A program made the position numbers and the translations under genes. The notes below the pieces were generated by a model. The model was given only the letters and a program-made list of their open reading frames with translations. It made no database searches and had not been told where the DNA came from. A DNA stretch of 9,642 nucleotides from Bacillota bacterium (lineage in GTDB: Bacteria > Bacillota > Clostridia > Christensenellales > Aristaeellaceae). Where the stretch lies: the NCBI GenBank assembly GCA_023460055.1, contig JAEWRJ010000188.1:1-9642 (forward strand), read 5' to 3'. Below are positions 1 through 7,133 of the stretch, in pieces. Numbering within the stretch: the first letter of the stretch is position 1; every line of letters begins with the position of its first letter.

Positions 1-639
1 GCGACCGGTGCCAATGAAAAGGCATTGAACAGCCGCGGCCAAGAGGAGGGGCGCGATTACCGCCGGATCATCATCCGCCAGAACAGCCACGCGGGCTACT
101 ATCCGAATGCAGAGCCGATGTATCTGAAGCTCTTGTTCGCGGCGGATGGGAGCCGTATTCTGGGCGCGCAGATCGTGGGCGGGAGCGGCGTCGACAAGCG
201 TATCGATACCATTGCCACCGCCATGCGCTTAAGCGCCTCTGTGCGCGAACTGGCGGAGCTGGAGCTGGCCTACGCGCCGCCCTACTCATCGGCAAAAGAC
301 CCGGTCAACATGGCGGGCTTTGTGGCCGGCAACGTGCTGGATGGGCTGACAAGCTTTGCCGCCTGGGACGCGATCGACGGGGAAAGCGACGCCCAAATTC
401 TTGATGTGCGCGAAGACTGGGAGGTGGAATACTATGCCATCCCGAAAGCCAGGGTGATCCCCCTGGGCGAGCTGCGCGGCCGGCTCGGCGAGCTGGATCA
501 AGGGAAGGAGATCATTGTCTTCTGCGCGGCCGGCGTGCGCGCCCATACAGCGGCGCAGATGCTCAGGAACAATGGCTTCAGCTATGTGAAAGTCTATCCC
601 GGCGGCGCGTATTTTTATGAGGCGACGCACAAGGGGTAA
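1..639 (+). CDS. CoA-disulfide reductase-type flavoprotein with C-terminal rhodanese domain (5' partial)
   Basis: The reading frame is open from base 1 to a TAA at 637-639 (212 codons), so the N-terminal FAD- and NAD(P)H-binding domains lie outside the window; the TTG at 25 is not a credible start. Residues 1 to about 115 match the dimerisation domain of the CoA-disulfide reductase branch of pyridine nucleotide-disulfide oxidoreductases, with HAGYYPNAEPM, LGAQIVG, GVDKRID and the hallmark YAPPYSSAKDPVNMAGF. Residues about 118-210 are a rhodanese domain with DVRE and the loop CAAGVR (C175 as persulfide-carrying cysteine, consistent with the CxxGxR pattern). Family members with this fusion reduce CoA disulfide, CoA persulfide or polysulfide with NAD(P)H in the cytoplasm; which substrate applies here cannot be read. 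It converges with the minus-strand operon. The family is confident, the exact substrate is not. Confidence 0.9.
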   Translation, partial: ATGANEKALNSRGQEEGRDYRRIIIRQNSHAGYYPNAEPMYLKLLFAADGSRILGAQIVGGSGVDKRIDTIATAMRLSASVRELAELELAYAPPYSSAKDPVNMAGFVAGNVLDGLTSFAAWDAIDGESDAQILDVREDWEVEYYAIPKARVIPLGELRGRLGELDQGKEIIVFCAAGVRAHTAAQMLRNNGFSYVKVYPGGAYFYEATHKG

Positions 640-682
640 GCGGGCGGGATCCGCCTGAGCCGGACAGAATTCCGCTGATATA

Positions 683-720
683 CAAGGCCCTCCCGATATT
701 AGCGTGTCGGGAGGGCCTTG
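683..720. terminator. Perfect 14-bp hairpin between convergent genes, probable bidirectional terminator
   Basis: Arms 683-696 and 707-720 are exact reverse complements (CAAGGCCCTCCCGA / TCGGGAGGGCCTTG) around a 10-base loop. It lies 43 bases after the oxidoreductase stop and 6 bases after the stop of the minus-strand XRE gene, the usual place for a shared terminator. Neither side is followed by a U-tract (TGATGAAC on plus, TATATCAG on minus), so it is not a canonical intrinsic terminator; it could act as a transcript 3'-end stabiliser or a factor-assisted stop. Confidence 0.6.
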
Positions 721-726
721 ATGAAC

Positions 727-1014
727 TCATCGGCCTGCTAAAGATGTAAACTCAACTTTCAGTTTCATCCCCAGCCCTTCTGCCAAACGGATCAGGGTGC
801 GTAAGGATGGATTACCATGTCCTCGCTCCAGCTTGCTGATGTCGCTTTGGTGGATACCGGTACGCTCTGCAAGCTGCTTTTGTGTCATTCCAGTCTTTTG
901 ACGCGCTGTTATCATTGCCTGAATAATGGCAAACTCAGCCTCCAGCGCGTCGTACTCTGCCTTAAAGGCAGGGTCTCTCAGCTGTTCGGCGAGATATTGA
1001 TTGAATTTGCTCAT
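727..1014 (-). CDS. XRE-family helix-turn-helix protein, HigA-like antitoxin type, without a partner toxin
   Basis: This is a 95-residue cytoplasmic DNA-binding protein. Residues 44-64 form a Cro/C1-type helix-turn-helix (TQKQLAERTGIHQSDISKLER region). It is preceded by a roughly 35-residue N-terminal extension rich in charged residues and followed by a short tail ending KLKVEF. This layout is common in antitoxins of HigB/RelE-type pairs, which autoregulate their promoters. The expected toxin gene is absent on both sides: upstream is the MglB-like gene, downstream the convergent hairpin. The ATG overlaps the TGA of the MglB-like gene in ATGA, and only a weak, closely spaced AGAGAAG precedes it, suggesting translation coupled to that gene. 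G+C is about 50% by my count, clearly below its neighbours, consistent with separate acquisition. The fold is confident; a role as antitoxin or as sugar-operon repressor is inference. Confidence 0.85.
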   Translation of the reverse strand: MSKFNQYLAEQLRDPAFKAEYDALEAEFAIIQAMITARQKTGMTQKQLAERTGIHQSDISKLERGHGNPSLRTLIRLAEGLGMKLKVEFTSLAGR

Positions 1015-1988
1015 TCTTCTCTATTGATGATCACCGACTCGATATACACCACCTTGTCCTCCATCGGGAAGGGGAAGGAGGCCGGGGTGACATCCCGGCC
1101 GGCGGCCAGCAGCAGGGCCAGGTCGATCACGGCCTGCGCCTGGGCAGGCGCGTCATTTTGCACAGTGCCGTACAGCGCGCCCTGGGCAACCATCTCAAGG
1201 GCCGCGGCCGTCGCGTCCACCCCGATGACCGGGATGCTTAAGCCTCCCGAAAAGTAGCCTGCCGCCTTCAGCGCGTCGATCGCGCCCAGGGCCATGTCGT
1301 CATTGTTGCTCAGCACGCACTCGATGGTATTGCCCAGGCTGTTGAGCAGCATGGCCATGCGCTCCTGCCCCAATGCCTTTTCCCAATTGGCGGATTCCTC
1401 GGCCAGCTTTTGCGCGGGCAGCCCGCCCAGGCTCAGGGCCTGCTGGGCGGCGGCGCTGCGCAGCTCCGCGTCCTGATGACCCGGTTCTCCCCGCAGCAGC
1501 ACGTACTGGATGATGCCGTCTCCGTTCAGGTCCTGCTCAGGGCGGGTCTTGAAGTAATCGATGGCCAGCTCCGCCTGCAGACGGCCCTGCTGGCGAGGGT
1601 CGATGCCCACATAGTAGGCTTTTTCGTATAGTTCAAGATCCTCACGAAGAGGTTCCCGGTTGAACAGGATGATCGGGATTTTGTGCTGTTTGGCCAGGCG
1701 GATGAGATAGACCGCGCTGGTGCGGTCCACCGGATTGACCGCCAGTACATCCACGCCGTTTTGTATCATCCCCAGCACCTGGTCGTTCTGACGGTTCTGG
1801 TCGCCGTCCGCGGAGACGATCTCCAGCTCCATCCTGCCTTGGGCCCGCTGGCGCAGTTCGGCCATCATGCTCAGGATAAAGGTATCCTTGCTTGCGTAAG
1901 CGCAGATGGCCACGCGCGGCCCCTGCGCAACAGCGCCGGAAAGCGGCAGCAAGCAAAGCAATAAGAGAATGGAAAAAGTTTTTTTCAT
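1011..1988 (-). CDS. mglB: MglB-type D-galactose/D-glucose-binding protein
   Basis: This 325-residue protein starts with a signal peptide (MKK, hydrophobic core, AVA-QG cleavage site near residue 21-22). No lipobox cysteine is convincing, as LLLC at 9-12 lies inside the hydrophobic core. The rest is a two-lobed type I periplasmic binding fold. Aligned by eye to E. coli MglB, all main sugar contacts are kept: D35, F37, N110, H171, D173, R177, W202, N229, D258 and N278. The EF-hand-like calcium loop DLNGDGIIQ (153-161) and its distal ligand E223 are also present. The ligand is therefore predicted to be glucose/galactose or methyl galactoside, bound outside the membrane. The usual MglA ATPase and MglC permease are not here; the gene follows a kinase, regulator and second binding protein, so it may serve signalling, or feed a transporter elsewhere. 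The ATG has AGGA five bases upstream and lies 15 bases after the preceding gene. Confidence 0.92.
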   Translation of the reverse strand: MKKTFSILLLLCLLPLSGAVAQGPRVAICAYASKDTFILSMMAELRQRAQGRMELEIVSADGDQNRQNDQVLGMIQNGVDVLAVNPVDRTSAVYLIRLAKQHKIPIILFNREPLREDLELYEKAYYVGIDPRQQGRLQAELAIDYFKTRPEQDLNGDGIIQYVLLRGEPGHQDAELRSAAAQQALSLGGLPAQKLAEESANWEKALGQERMAMLLNSLGNTIECVLSNNDDMALGAIDALKAAGYFSGGLSIPVIGVDATAAALEMVAQGALYGTVQNDAPAQAQAVIDLALLLAAGRDVTPASFPFPMEDKVVYIESVIINREE

Positions 1989-2003
1989 GTGTATCCTATC
2001 CTG

Positions 2004-2885
2004 TCAGTGCAGTAAGGGGAATATCAGCTTCACATTGGCCGCGTCGTACATGTTTTCGCGGGTCACCAGCCGGCGGGGACTCAGGCGCACGAAGGGCTTG
2101 CCTCCGCCCTCCAGGATGTCATCCAGCATGCAGCCGGCGATGTAGCCCAGCGCGTAGGGATCGTCCGCCGCAATGCCTGCCAGCTCGTCGGACTCCATCA
2201 GCGCGAGGCGGGTCTCCGCGGCATCAAAGCCAAAAAGCGCTGTGCCGTCCTGCCCGCGCAGAGCCAGCGCGGCGTCCAGCGATGTGTCTGAAAGGGCCAG
2301 GATGGCGTCCGGCTGCAGAGTCCCTGCGCGGTCGAGCGCGTCGGGGGTGAGGATGGTAGGGGAAAGGCCTGAGAGCCCCGCCATGATGCCCTTGAGGCGC
2401 AGTGTATCCCGCGCTTCCAGCTCGTTTCCGATGATCAATACCTGTCCGCCGGGGAACAGGGCAGCGGCGTGAGCGCCCAGCGCCCGGCCGCCTGCTTCCT
2501 CATCGGGCAGCGCGCAGATCTCGCCGCGTATCTCTTTGCCCAGTACGATGACCAGTATATCCTTGCCATGCAGAGCCGGCAGGTAGTCCTCGGGCTTCTC
2601 GCTGAGCAGGTAAATGGCGCTGTAATTTTCATAGGAAGCCTGCCTGTTGACCGGATCAAGGTCAGAAAGCCGCTCCACGCTCAGGGTGCCGCCGCGCTCC
2701 TGCACCGCTTCCTGCAGGCCTTTACGCAGCTGCATCAGGTAGGTGCCGGTATCGTCCTCAACAAGCAGCAGCGCGCCCTGGATCTTCGAAGCCGGCCGCG
2801 TGCCGTCCGCCGCGCTAAAACCCCAGATGATCAGGCCCGCGGCCAGCGCGGTGCAGATCAGGGCGAATATCGCCGTGCGCCTCAT
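2004..2885 (-). CDS. Membrane-tethered RbsB/LacI-fold sugar-binding protein, probable sensor partner
   Basis: This 293-residue protein has one hydrophobic helix at about residues 5-25, after an RR at positions 2-3. There is no clear cleavage site or lipobox (C11 is in the context ALIC), so it is probably anchored with the rest outside. The remainder has the alternating pattern of a type I periplasmic binding protein: a first-lobe strand GALLLVEDD, the interdomain strand QVLIIGNE, then DAILALSD, ALFGFDAAET (D221 aligned with a usual sugar contact) and DDPYALGYIAG near 241-251. It is shorter than MglB, and the pocket residues equivalent to MglB N110, H171 and D173 are not conserved, so its ligand should differ or binding may be lost. 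It starts in an ATGA overlap with the kinase stop, behind a strong GGGGGGTGA Shine-Dalgarno. Its place between kinase and MglB suggests it relays ligand state to the kinase, as XylFII does for LytS in Clostridium; that role is inference. Confidence 0.8.
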   Translation of the reverse strand: MRRTAIFALICTALAAGLIIWGFSAADGTRPASKIQGALLLVEDDTGTYLMQLRKGLQEAVQERGGTLSVERLSDLDPVNRQASYENYSAIYLLSEKPEDYLPALHGKDILVIVLGKEIRGEICALPDEEAGGRALGAHAAALFPGGQVLIIGNELEARDTLRLKGIMAGLSGLSPTILTPDALDRAGTLQPDAILALSDTSLDAALALRGQDGTALFGFDAAETRLALMESDELAGIAADDPYALGYIAGCMLDDILEGGGKPFVRLSPRRLVTRENMYDAANVKLIFPLLH

Positions 2886-4633
2886 GTCTGTTCACCCCCC
2901 TGATGCAGCGGCAGGCGGATAGTGACCATGGTGCCCTCATCCTCCTCGCTGACGATGGTCAGGCCGTAAGGCTTGCCGTAGGTGAGCACGATGCGCTCGT
3001 GCACGTTTTTAAGGCCTATTCCGCTGACGCCCGCCGCTTCTGTCAACAGGGTTTTGCGCTTCTCATAAGGAATGCCGATGCCGTCATCGGACACCTCAAA
3101 GCAGAGGAATTCTCCTTCACTGTAAGCGCGCACCTTGATCTGCAGCTGCGTGTCCGCCAGTTCGTCCATCGCGTGGTTGATGGCGTTTTCAACGATTGGC
3201 TGCACGATCAGCTTGATGGTATGCATGTTCTTCAGTTCCTCCTCGCATTCGATGGTATAGAGGAACTTATCCTTAAAGCGCATCTGCTGGATGATCAGGT
3301 AGTTGCGCACATGCTCCAGCTCCTCATGCACGAGGATGATGCTGCGTCCCTTGGAAATGGAAATGCGGAACAGCCGCGCCAGGGCGGACACCATGATGAC
3401 CGCCTGGGCGCTGCGCCCGCGCTCCTGCATCCAGATGATGGAGTCCAAAGTGTTATACAGGAAGTGAGGGTTGATCTGAGCCTGCAGGGCATTGAGCTCA
3501 TGCAGGCGCTTGGTTTCCTGCTCCTGCACGATCTGATCCATCAGCTGGCGGATGCGCCAGAGCATGTGATTAAAGGCGCTGGATACGCTGCGTATCTCGC
3601 GGAAGCCTTTTTCCTGCATGCTGACGTTCAGGTCGCCCGCTTCAACCAAGCGGATGCGCTTTTCAAGCGAGCGGATGGGGCGCGTGACCAGGTAGGCCAT
3701 CATGGCGGCGGCCGCCAGGCAGGCCAGGGCAGCCGCGATCAGCACGATGCTGATGGTGCGGATGAAGGCGCTTTGCAGCTTCAGGATCTCGTCGGCATAG
3801 GCTACGCCCACCAGCCGCCAGCGCGTCTGGCTGACGGTGGCTGTGATCAGTATGCGTTCCCGGCCTTCTACCCGGTCGCCCGTGATGCCCAGCGTCGCCG
3901 TATTCACGGCGTTCCGGTCTTCTGCCAGGATGCCGCTGGCGATCAGAGGCAGCTTGGGGTGGGTGACCAGGGTGCCGTTCTCATCCATCAAATAGACATA
4001 GCCGCTTTCACCCAGTGCGATCCCGCCGGATACCTGGCTGAATGCCAGATAGTCTATATCCATTAAGAGCACGCCCGTGTGCTGCAGGCCATCCTTCTCA
4101 TAAGGCACGCTGCGGCTGATCGATATCACATAGCGGCGCTGGTTTTCAAACAGGTCCTGCACATGCGGCAGGCTGAAGTGGCTGACCGTGCCTTCCCAGC
4201 GCAGCGCTTTTTCAAACCAGTGCGCCTTTCGCACCTCCTCAGGGGAGACCCGCAGCGGGCCGTCCGTTGAGTAGCACAGGCTGCCGTCCTCCAGAAAGAA
4301 AGCAAGCGCCGCGGTGTCAGAGCGGCTGGAGCGCATAAAATCGAGGCTTTCATGCCAGCTGATGTTATCCCCGTCAAGGGCCCGCGGCAAAAGCCCCGTG
4401 GTATAGTGCAGCGCCCGCAGCATGGAGTCCACATAGATCTCCACGCTGTTCACGCCCTGCAGCACGGTTTCCTTGGTCCGCTCAACCGCGCTTTGCTGGA
4501 GCATGCCGCTCACGCGGGGGACGACCAACAGCAGCACGCAGGACAGCACAATGGCCACCAGCAAAAGAAAGGCCGCTGTGAGCACGCTTTGCAGGCTGTA
4601 TCCGCCGTTTTTAAAGTTTGGCTTGAAGGTCAT
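2882..4633 (-). CDS. YesM-like sensor histidine kinase (dCache-HAMP-His_kinase-HATPase)
   Basis: This is a 583-residue membrane kinase. Transmembrane helix 1 is at about 17-39 and helix 2 at about 291-315. They enclose an extracellular region of some 250 residues with dCache-like features (HWFEKAL near 138-144, SISRSVPY near 171-178, GYVYLMDENG at 211-220). A HAMP linker follows at about 317-370 (RPIRSLEKRI), then a LytS/YesM-type His_kinase domain with phospho-acceptor H390 in QINPHFLYN. The ATPase domain shows the N-box VENAINHA (N483), G1 box DDGIGI (516-521) and G2 box SGIGLKN (537-543). All residues needed for autophosphorylation appear intact. It should phosphorylate the YesN-like regulator encoded just upstream, whose stop overlaps this ATG in ATGA; no good Shine-Dalgarno precedes the start, which supports coupling. 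The signal is probably a carbohydrate, directly via dCache or through the two binding proteins downstream. Confidence 0.95.
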   Translation of the reverse strand: MTFKPNFKNGGYSLQSVLTAAFLLLVAIVLSCVLLLVVPRVSGMLQQSAVERTKETVLQGVNSVEIYVDSMLRALHYTTGLLPRALDGDNISWHESLDFMRSSRSDTAALAFFLEDGSLCYSTDGPLRVSPEEVRKAHWFEKALRWEGTVSHFSLPHVQDLFENQRRYVISISRSVPYEKDGLQHTGVLLMDIDYLAFSQVSGGIALGESGYVYLMDENGTLVTHPKLPLIASGILAEDRNAVNTATLGITGDRVEGRERILITATVSQTRWRLVGVAYADEILKLQSAFIRTISIVLIAAALACLAAAAMMAYLVTRPIRSLEKRIRLVEAGDLNVSMQEKGFREIRSVSSAFNHMLWRIRQLMDQIVQEQETKRLHELNALQAQINPHFLYNTLDSIIWMQERGRSAQAVIMVSALARLFRISISKGRSIILVHEELEHVRNYLIIQQMRFKDKFLYTIECEEELKNMHTIKLIVQPIVENAINHAMDELADTQLQIKVRAYSEGEFLCFEVSDDGIGIPYEKRKTLLTEAAGVSGIGLKNVHERIVLTYGKPYGLTIVSEEDEGTMVTIRLPLHQGGEQT

Positions 4634-6231
4634 TCGGACTTGCGCGCCTGACCGGGCGGGAAACCGAAATGTTTTTTAAAGCAGTAGCTGAAATAGCTGG
4701 GATCCGGCAGGCCGACCTCCCGCGCGACCTGGGCCGTGCGCATCTCGCCTGAGGACAGCAGGGTCAGGGCCCTGTCCATGCGCAGCTCGGTCAGGTACTG
4801 ATGAAAGGTCTTCTTCGTCTCCTTCTTGAATACGGCGCTGAAATAGCTGGGGCTCACGTGCAGATGCAGGCACAGGTCTTCCAGCGACAGGTTTTCGCGC
4901 GTAAAGTTATCTTTCAGGTAGCTTTCCGCTGCGTCGGCAATCAGGCGTCCGGAGGATTTGCGGCTCTCGCTGATGGATTGCATCAGCTTGTTCATCAGCG
5001 GAAGGAAGAGTTCGCCCGCCTCATCGGCGGAGGGAACCTTGCCCAGGACTGCCCCGCTGATGCGGTCAAAATCCTCATCAAAGTGCTCGCGCTCCAGCGA
5101 CATATCGGGCACGATGCGCAAAAACCCCATTAACAGTTCCATCAGGTAGGTCTGATAGGCCTTGATGGCGGGCTTGCCGCGCCGGCAGCGGCCGATGATC
5201 TCGCCCAGCAGTTCGCGCGCCGCGGCGGATTCGCCGGCTTTGACCAGGTTTGACAGGCGGCGCAGCTGGTAATCGTCCATCATCAGGTCGGTGCTGCTGC
5301 CCCGCTCGACATCCTTGATGCACAGCGTATGGTCGGCTCTTGACAGCAGGCTGTACTCCAGCGCGTTGACCGCCTGGCGGGCGGCGGCGGGCAGGGTGGA
5401 CAGCTCCCGGCAAGCGGTGGATACGCCGATGTGCAGCCCGCACTGCAGATAATACCGCGCGATCTTGCGCGCTTCCTCGACATGATCAATCAAATCCGAA
5501 AAACATTCCTGGCTGTCATCTTCAAGCAAAGAAAGACCCGCCATCATGCCGTTGTAGCGGAAAATATGGGTTTTTCCGTAGCGGTTGAGCACCTCGCCGA
5601 TGATGTTGCTGACGGCAAAGGGCAAAAGCTCCGGATCGCTGACCTTTTCCTCGCCCGTTTCCTCACCCACCCGGGCCATCAGCACGGCGTAGGCCGGGGC
5701 GGTCAGCGGCTCGCCGTAGCGCTCGGCATGGCGCAGCGCGTCCTGCGGGCTGATGCCGCCGCTGATCAGGGAGGCCAGCAAGGACTCGCGCAGGAAGGGG
5801 AGGCTGGTCTGGAAGCGCTGCCTGAGCCCCTGGATATCCGCCCGCTCACGCGCGGCTTGATCCAGGCTTTGCCTGGCCTCTCCCAGCATCTGCACAAATT
5901 CACCCGCGGAAATAGGCTTTAAGAGATAGCCAAGCGCTTTGACCTCAATGGCCTGGCGGGCATACTCAAACTCATCATAGCCCGACAGCACAATAAACTG
6001 GGCTGCGGGCAGGATGGCGCGGATTTGCCGGCACATGGTCAGCCCGTTCATCAGCGGCATGCGGATATCGGTGATGATCAGATCGGGGGACAGGCTCTCT
6101 GCCATCTGCAGGCCGGCGATGCCGTTGGCCGCCTCGCCAACCACCTCAAAACCAAGGGACCGGAAATCGACCACCTCGCGCAGCCCCTCGCGTATTTCAG
6201 ATTCGTCATCAACCAGCAACAGCTTGTACAA
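4630..6231 (-). CDS. YesN-like response regulator with AraC-type DNA-binding domain
   Basis: Residue numbers here count from the TTG start. The N-terminal receiver domain (about 1-120) has the acidic pair D8-D9 in LLLVDDE, phospho-acceptor D55 in ITDIRMP, S83 in VLSGYDEFEYA and K105 in LLKPIS. A long middle region of about 300 residues resembles the linker of large YesN proteins. The C-terminal AraC-type double helix-turn-helix runs from about 432 to 533 (LEDLCLHLHVSPSYFSAVFK and a second motif ending SYFSYCFKKHFG). Start choice: an ATG at 6253-6255 would add eight residues (MKTRRGSS) but has no Shine-Dalgarno. The TTG at 6229-6231 is preceded four bases away by AAGGGGGAG and gives MYKLLLVDDE, the normal beginning of this family; the protein is then 533 residues. 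It is the first gene of the sensor operon and should activate sugar uptake or catabolic genes, possibly its own operon, when phosphorylated. Confidence 0.94.
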   Translation of the reverse strand: MYKLLLVDDESEIREGLREVVDFRSLGFEVVGEAANGIAGLQMAESLSPDLIITDIRMPLMNGLTMCRQIRAILPAAQFIVLSGYDEFEYARQAIEVKALGYLLKPISAGEFVQMLGEARQSLDQAARERADIQGLRQRFQTSLPFLRESLLASLISGGISPQDALRHAERYGEPLTAPAYAVLMARVGEETGEEKVSDPELLPFAVSNIIGEVLNRYGKTHIFRYNGMMAGLSLLEDDSQECFSDLIDHVEEARKIARYYLQCGLHIGVSTACRELSTLPAAARQAVNALEYSLLSRADHTLCIKDVERGSSTDLMMDDYQLRRLSNLVKAGESAAARELLGEIIGRCRRGKPAIKAYQTYLMELLMGFLRIVPDMSLEREHFDEDFDRISGAVLGKVPSADEAGELFLPLMNKLMQSISESRKSSGRLIADAAESYLKDNFTRENLSLEDLCLHLHVSPSYFSAVFKKETKKTFHQYLTELRMDRALTLLSSGEMRTAQVAREVGLPDPSYFSYCFKKHFGFPPGQARKSE

Positions 6232-6276
6232 AGAGCTCCCCCTTCGGGTCTTCATGAATGGTCTTTATGTGCCTGC

Positions 6277-6306
6277 AGTATAGCATTCAAAGGCTTTTTT
6301 TGCCAG
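6277..6306 (-). promoter_or_regulatory. Putative sigma-A-type promoter of the sensor operon
   Basis: On the minus strand CTGGCA (6301-6306, 4 of 6 match to TTGACA) is followed after 18 bases by TATACT (6277-6282, 5 of 6 match to TATAAT). It lies between the terminator of the cobalamin operon and the regulator gene. Transcription would begin near 6270, leaving about 39 bases before the TTG start and enough room for its Shine-Dalgarno, but only about 15 bases before the ATG. The weak -35 would fit an activated promoter. Assigned by eye only. Confidence 0.5.
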
Positions 6307-6328
6307 AGAACGCTGCGTGCGGAAGCAG

Positions 6329-6354
6329 AAAAAATGTCCCGATCATTCGGGACA
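6329..6354 (-). terminator. Intrinsic terminator at the end of the btuFCD operon
   Basis: Read on the minus strand, TGTCCCGA and TCGGGACA form a perfect 8-bp stem around a 4-base loop (6335-6354), followed directly by six T (6334-6329). It begins 17 bases after the btuD stop codon. It separates the cobalamin operon from the sensor operon and explains why the latter needs its own promoter. Confidence 0.9.
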
Positions 6355-6371
6355 ATCCTGAGGATGGATTC

Positions 6372-7133
6372 CTATTCGTTTTCCCAGGCCTTCAGCAGCC
6401 TGCGCATATACCCCTGTACGTCCATCCCGTAGGCCGTTTGCAGCAATCCGGGCGACAAGACCTCGCTCACCGGGCCTTTCCCAAGCAGACTGCCTTCATG
6501 CAGCAGGGCGGCGGTGGTGCCGTAGAGCTTTGTCAGGCTCAGGTCATGCACCACGCTGATCACGGCGCGGCCCGGCTGTTTGACCCACCTGGCGATCAGC
6601 TCAAATATCTGCTCCATGTACTTGAGGTCCAGGTGGTTGGCGGGCTCATCCAGCAATAGAAGCCTGGGATCCTGCGCGAAGACCTGGGCCAGGAATACCC
6701 TTTGCAGCTCGCCGCCGGATAAGGTGAGCACGCTTTGGCGCAACAGGCCTTCAACGCCTGTGAGGGCGATCGCCTCCCTCACCGCCTGCTCGCCCCTCTC
6801 ATCCCCGCTGCCCAGGAAGCTCTTCCTCGCGTATCGTCCCAGACGGATCACTTCCTCCGCCGTGAAGGCATAGCCTGACCCGTGCCGCTGGCTGAGGGTG
6901 GCAAAGGCCTTCGCGCGGGCCTTGTGCTTCATGCGGGCAATATCCTCGCCCTCAAAGTATACATACCCCTCATACGGCACAGTCTGCGCGATGGCGCGCA
7001 GCAGCGTGGTTTTGCCGGCGCCGTTGGGGCCGGCCAGCATCAGCCACTCGCCTTCTTGAAGCTCGAAGCTGAGGGGGCGCAGGATGGGTTTGCCGCCTAT
7101 GTCGACCGATACCTTGTCAACCCGCAGCATCAT
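6372..7133 (-). CDS. btuD: Cobalamin/iron-chelate-type ABC transporter ATP-binding protein
   Basis: This 253-residue cytoplasmic ATPase belongs to the FecE/BtuD family. It shows Walker A GPNGAGKT (35-42), Q-loop Q82 in LSQRH, the signature LSGGE (138-142), Walker B LLLLDEP with D162 and catalytic E163, D-loop NHLD (166-169) and switch H196 in VVHDLS. All nucleotide-site residues are present, so it should be active as a homodimer energising the permease encoded upstream. The start ATG overlaps the permease TGA (ATGA), with GGAGGG four bases before it; a second ATG follows at once and is equally possible. Family membership alone does not tell cobalamin from siderophore or heme; the cobalamin assignment comes from the riboswitch at the head of the operon. 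Last gene, followed by an intrinsic terminator. Confidence 0.93.
   Translation of the reverse strand: MMLRVDKVSVDIGGKPILRPLSFELQEGEWLMLAGPNGAGKTTLLRAIAQTVPYEGYVYFEGEDIARMKHKARAKAFATLSQRHGSGYAFTAEEVIRLGRYARKSFLGSGDERGEQAVREAIALTGVEGLLRQSVLTLSGGELQRVFLAQVFAQDPRLLLLDEPANHLDLKYMEQIFELIARWVKQPGRAVISVVHDLSLTKLYGTTAALLHEGSLLGKGPVSEVLSPGLLQTAYGMDVQGYMRRLLKAWENE

Noticed and set aside
2903..4066. Open frame of 387 codons on the plus strand, antisense to the histidine kinase
   Set aside because: Its translation has no recognisable domain and it mirrors the codon bias of a G+C-rich gene; the opposite strand encodes a complete kinase with all motifs.
6292..6304. GGC-T7-GCC inverted repeat in the sensor operon promoter as a regulator operator
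   Set aside because: The three-base arms are too short to distinguish from chance.
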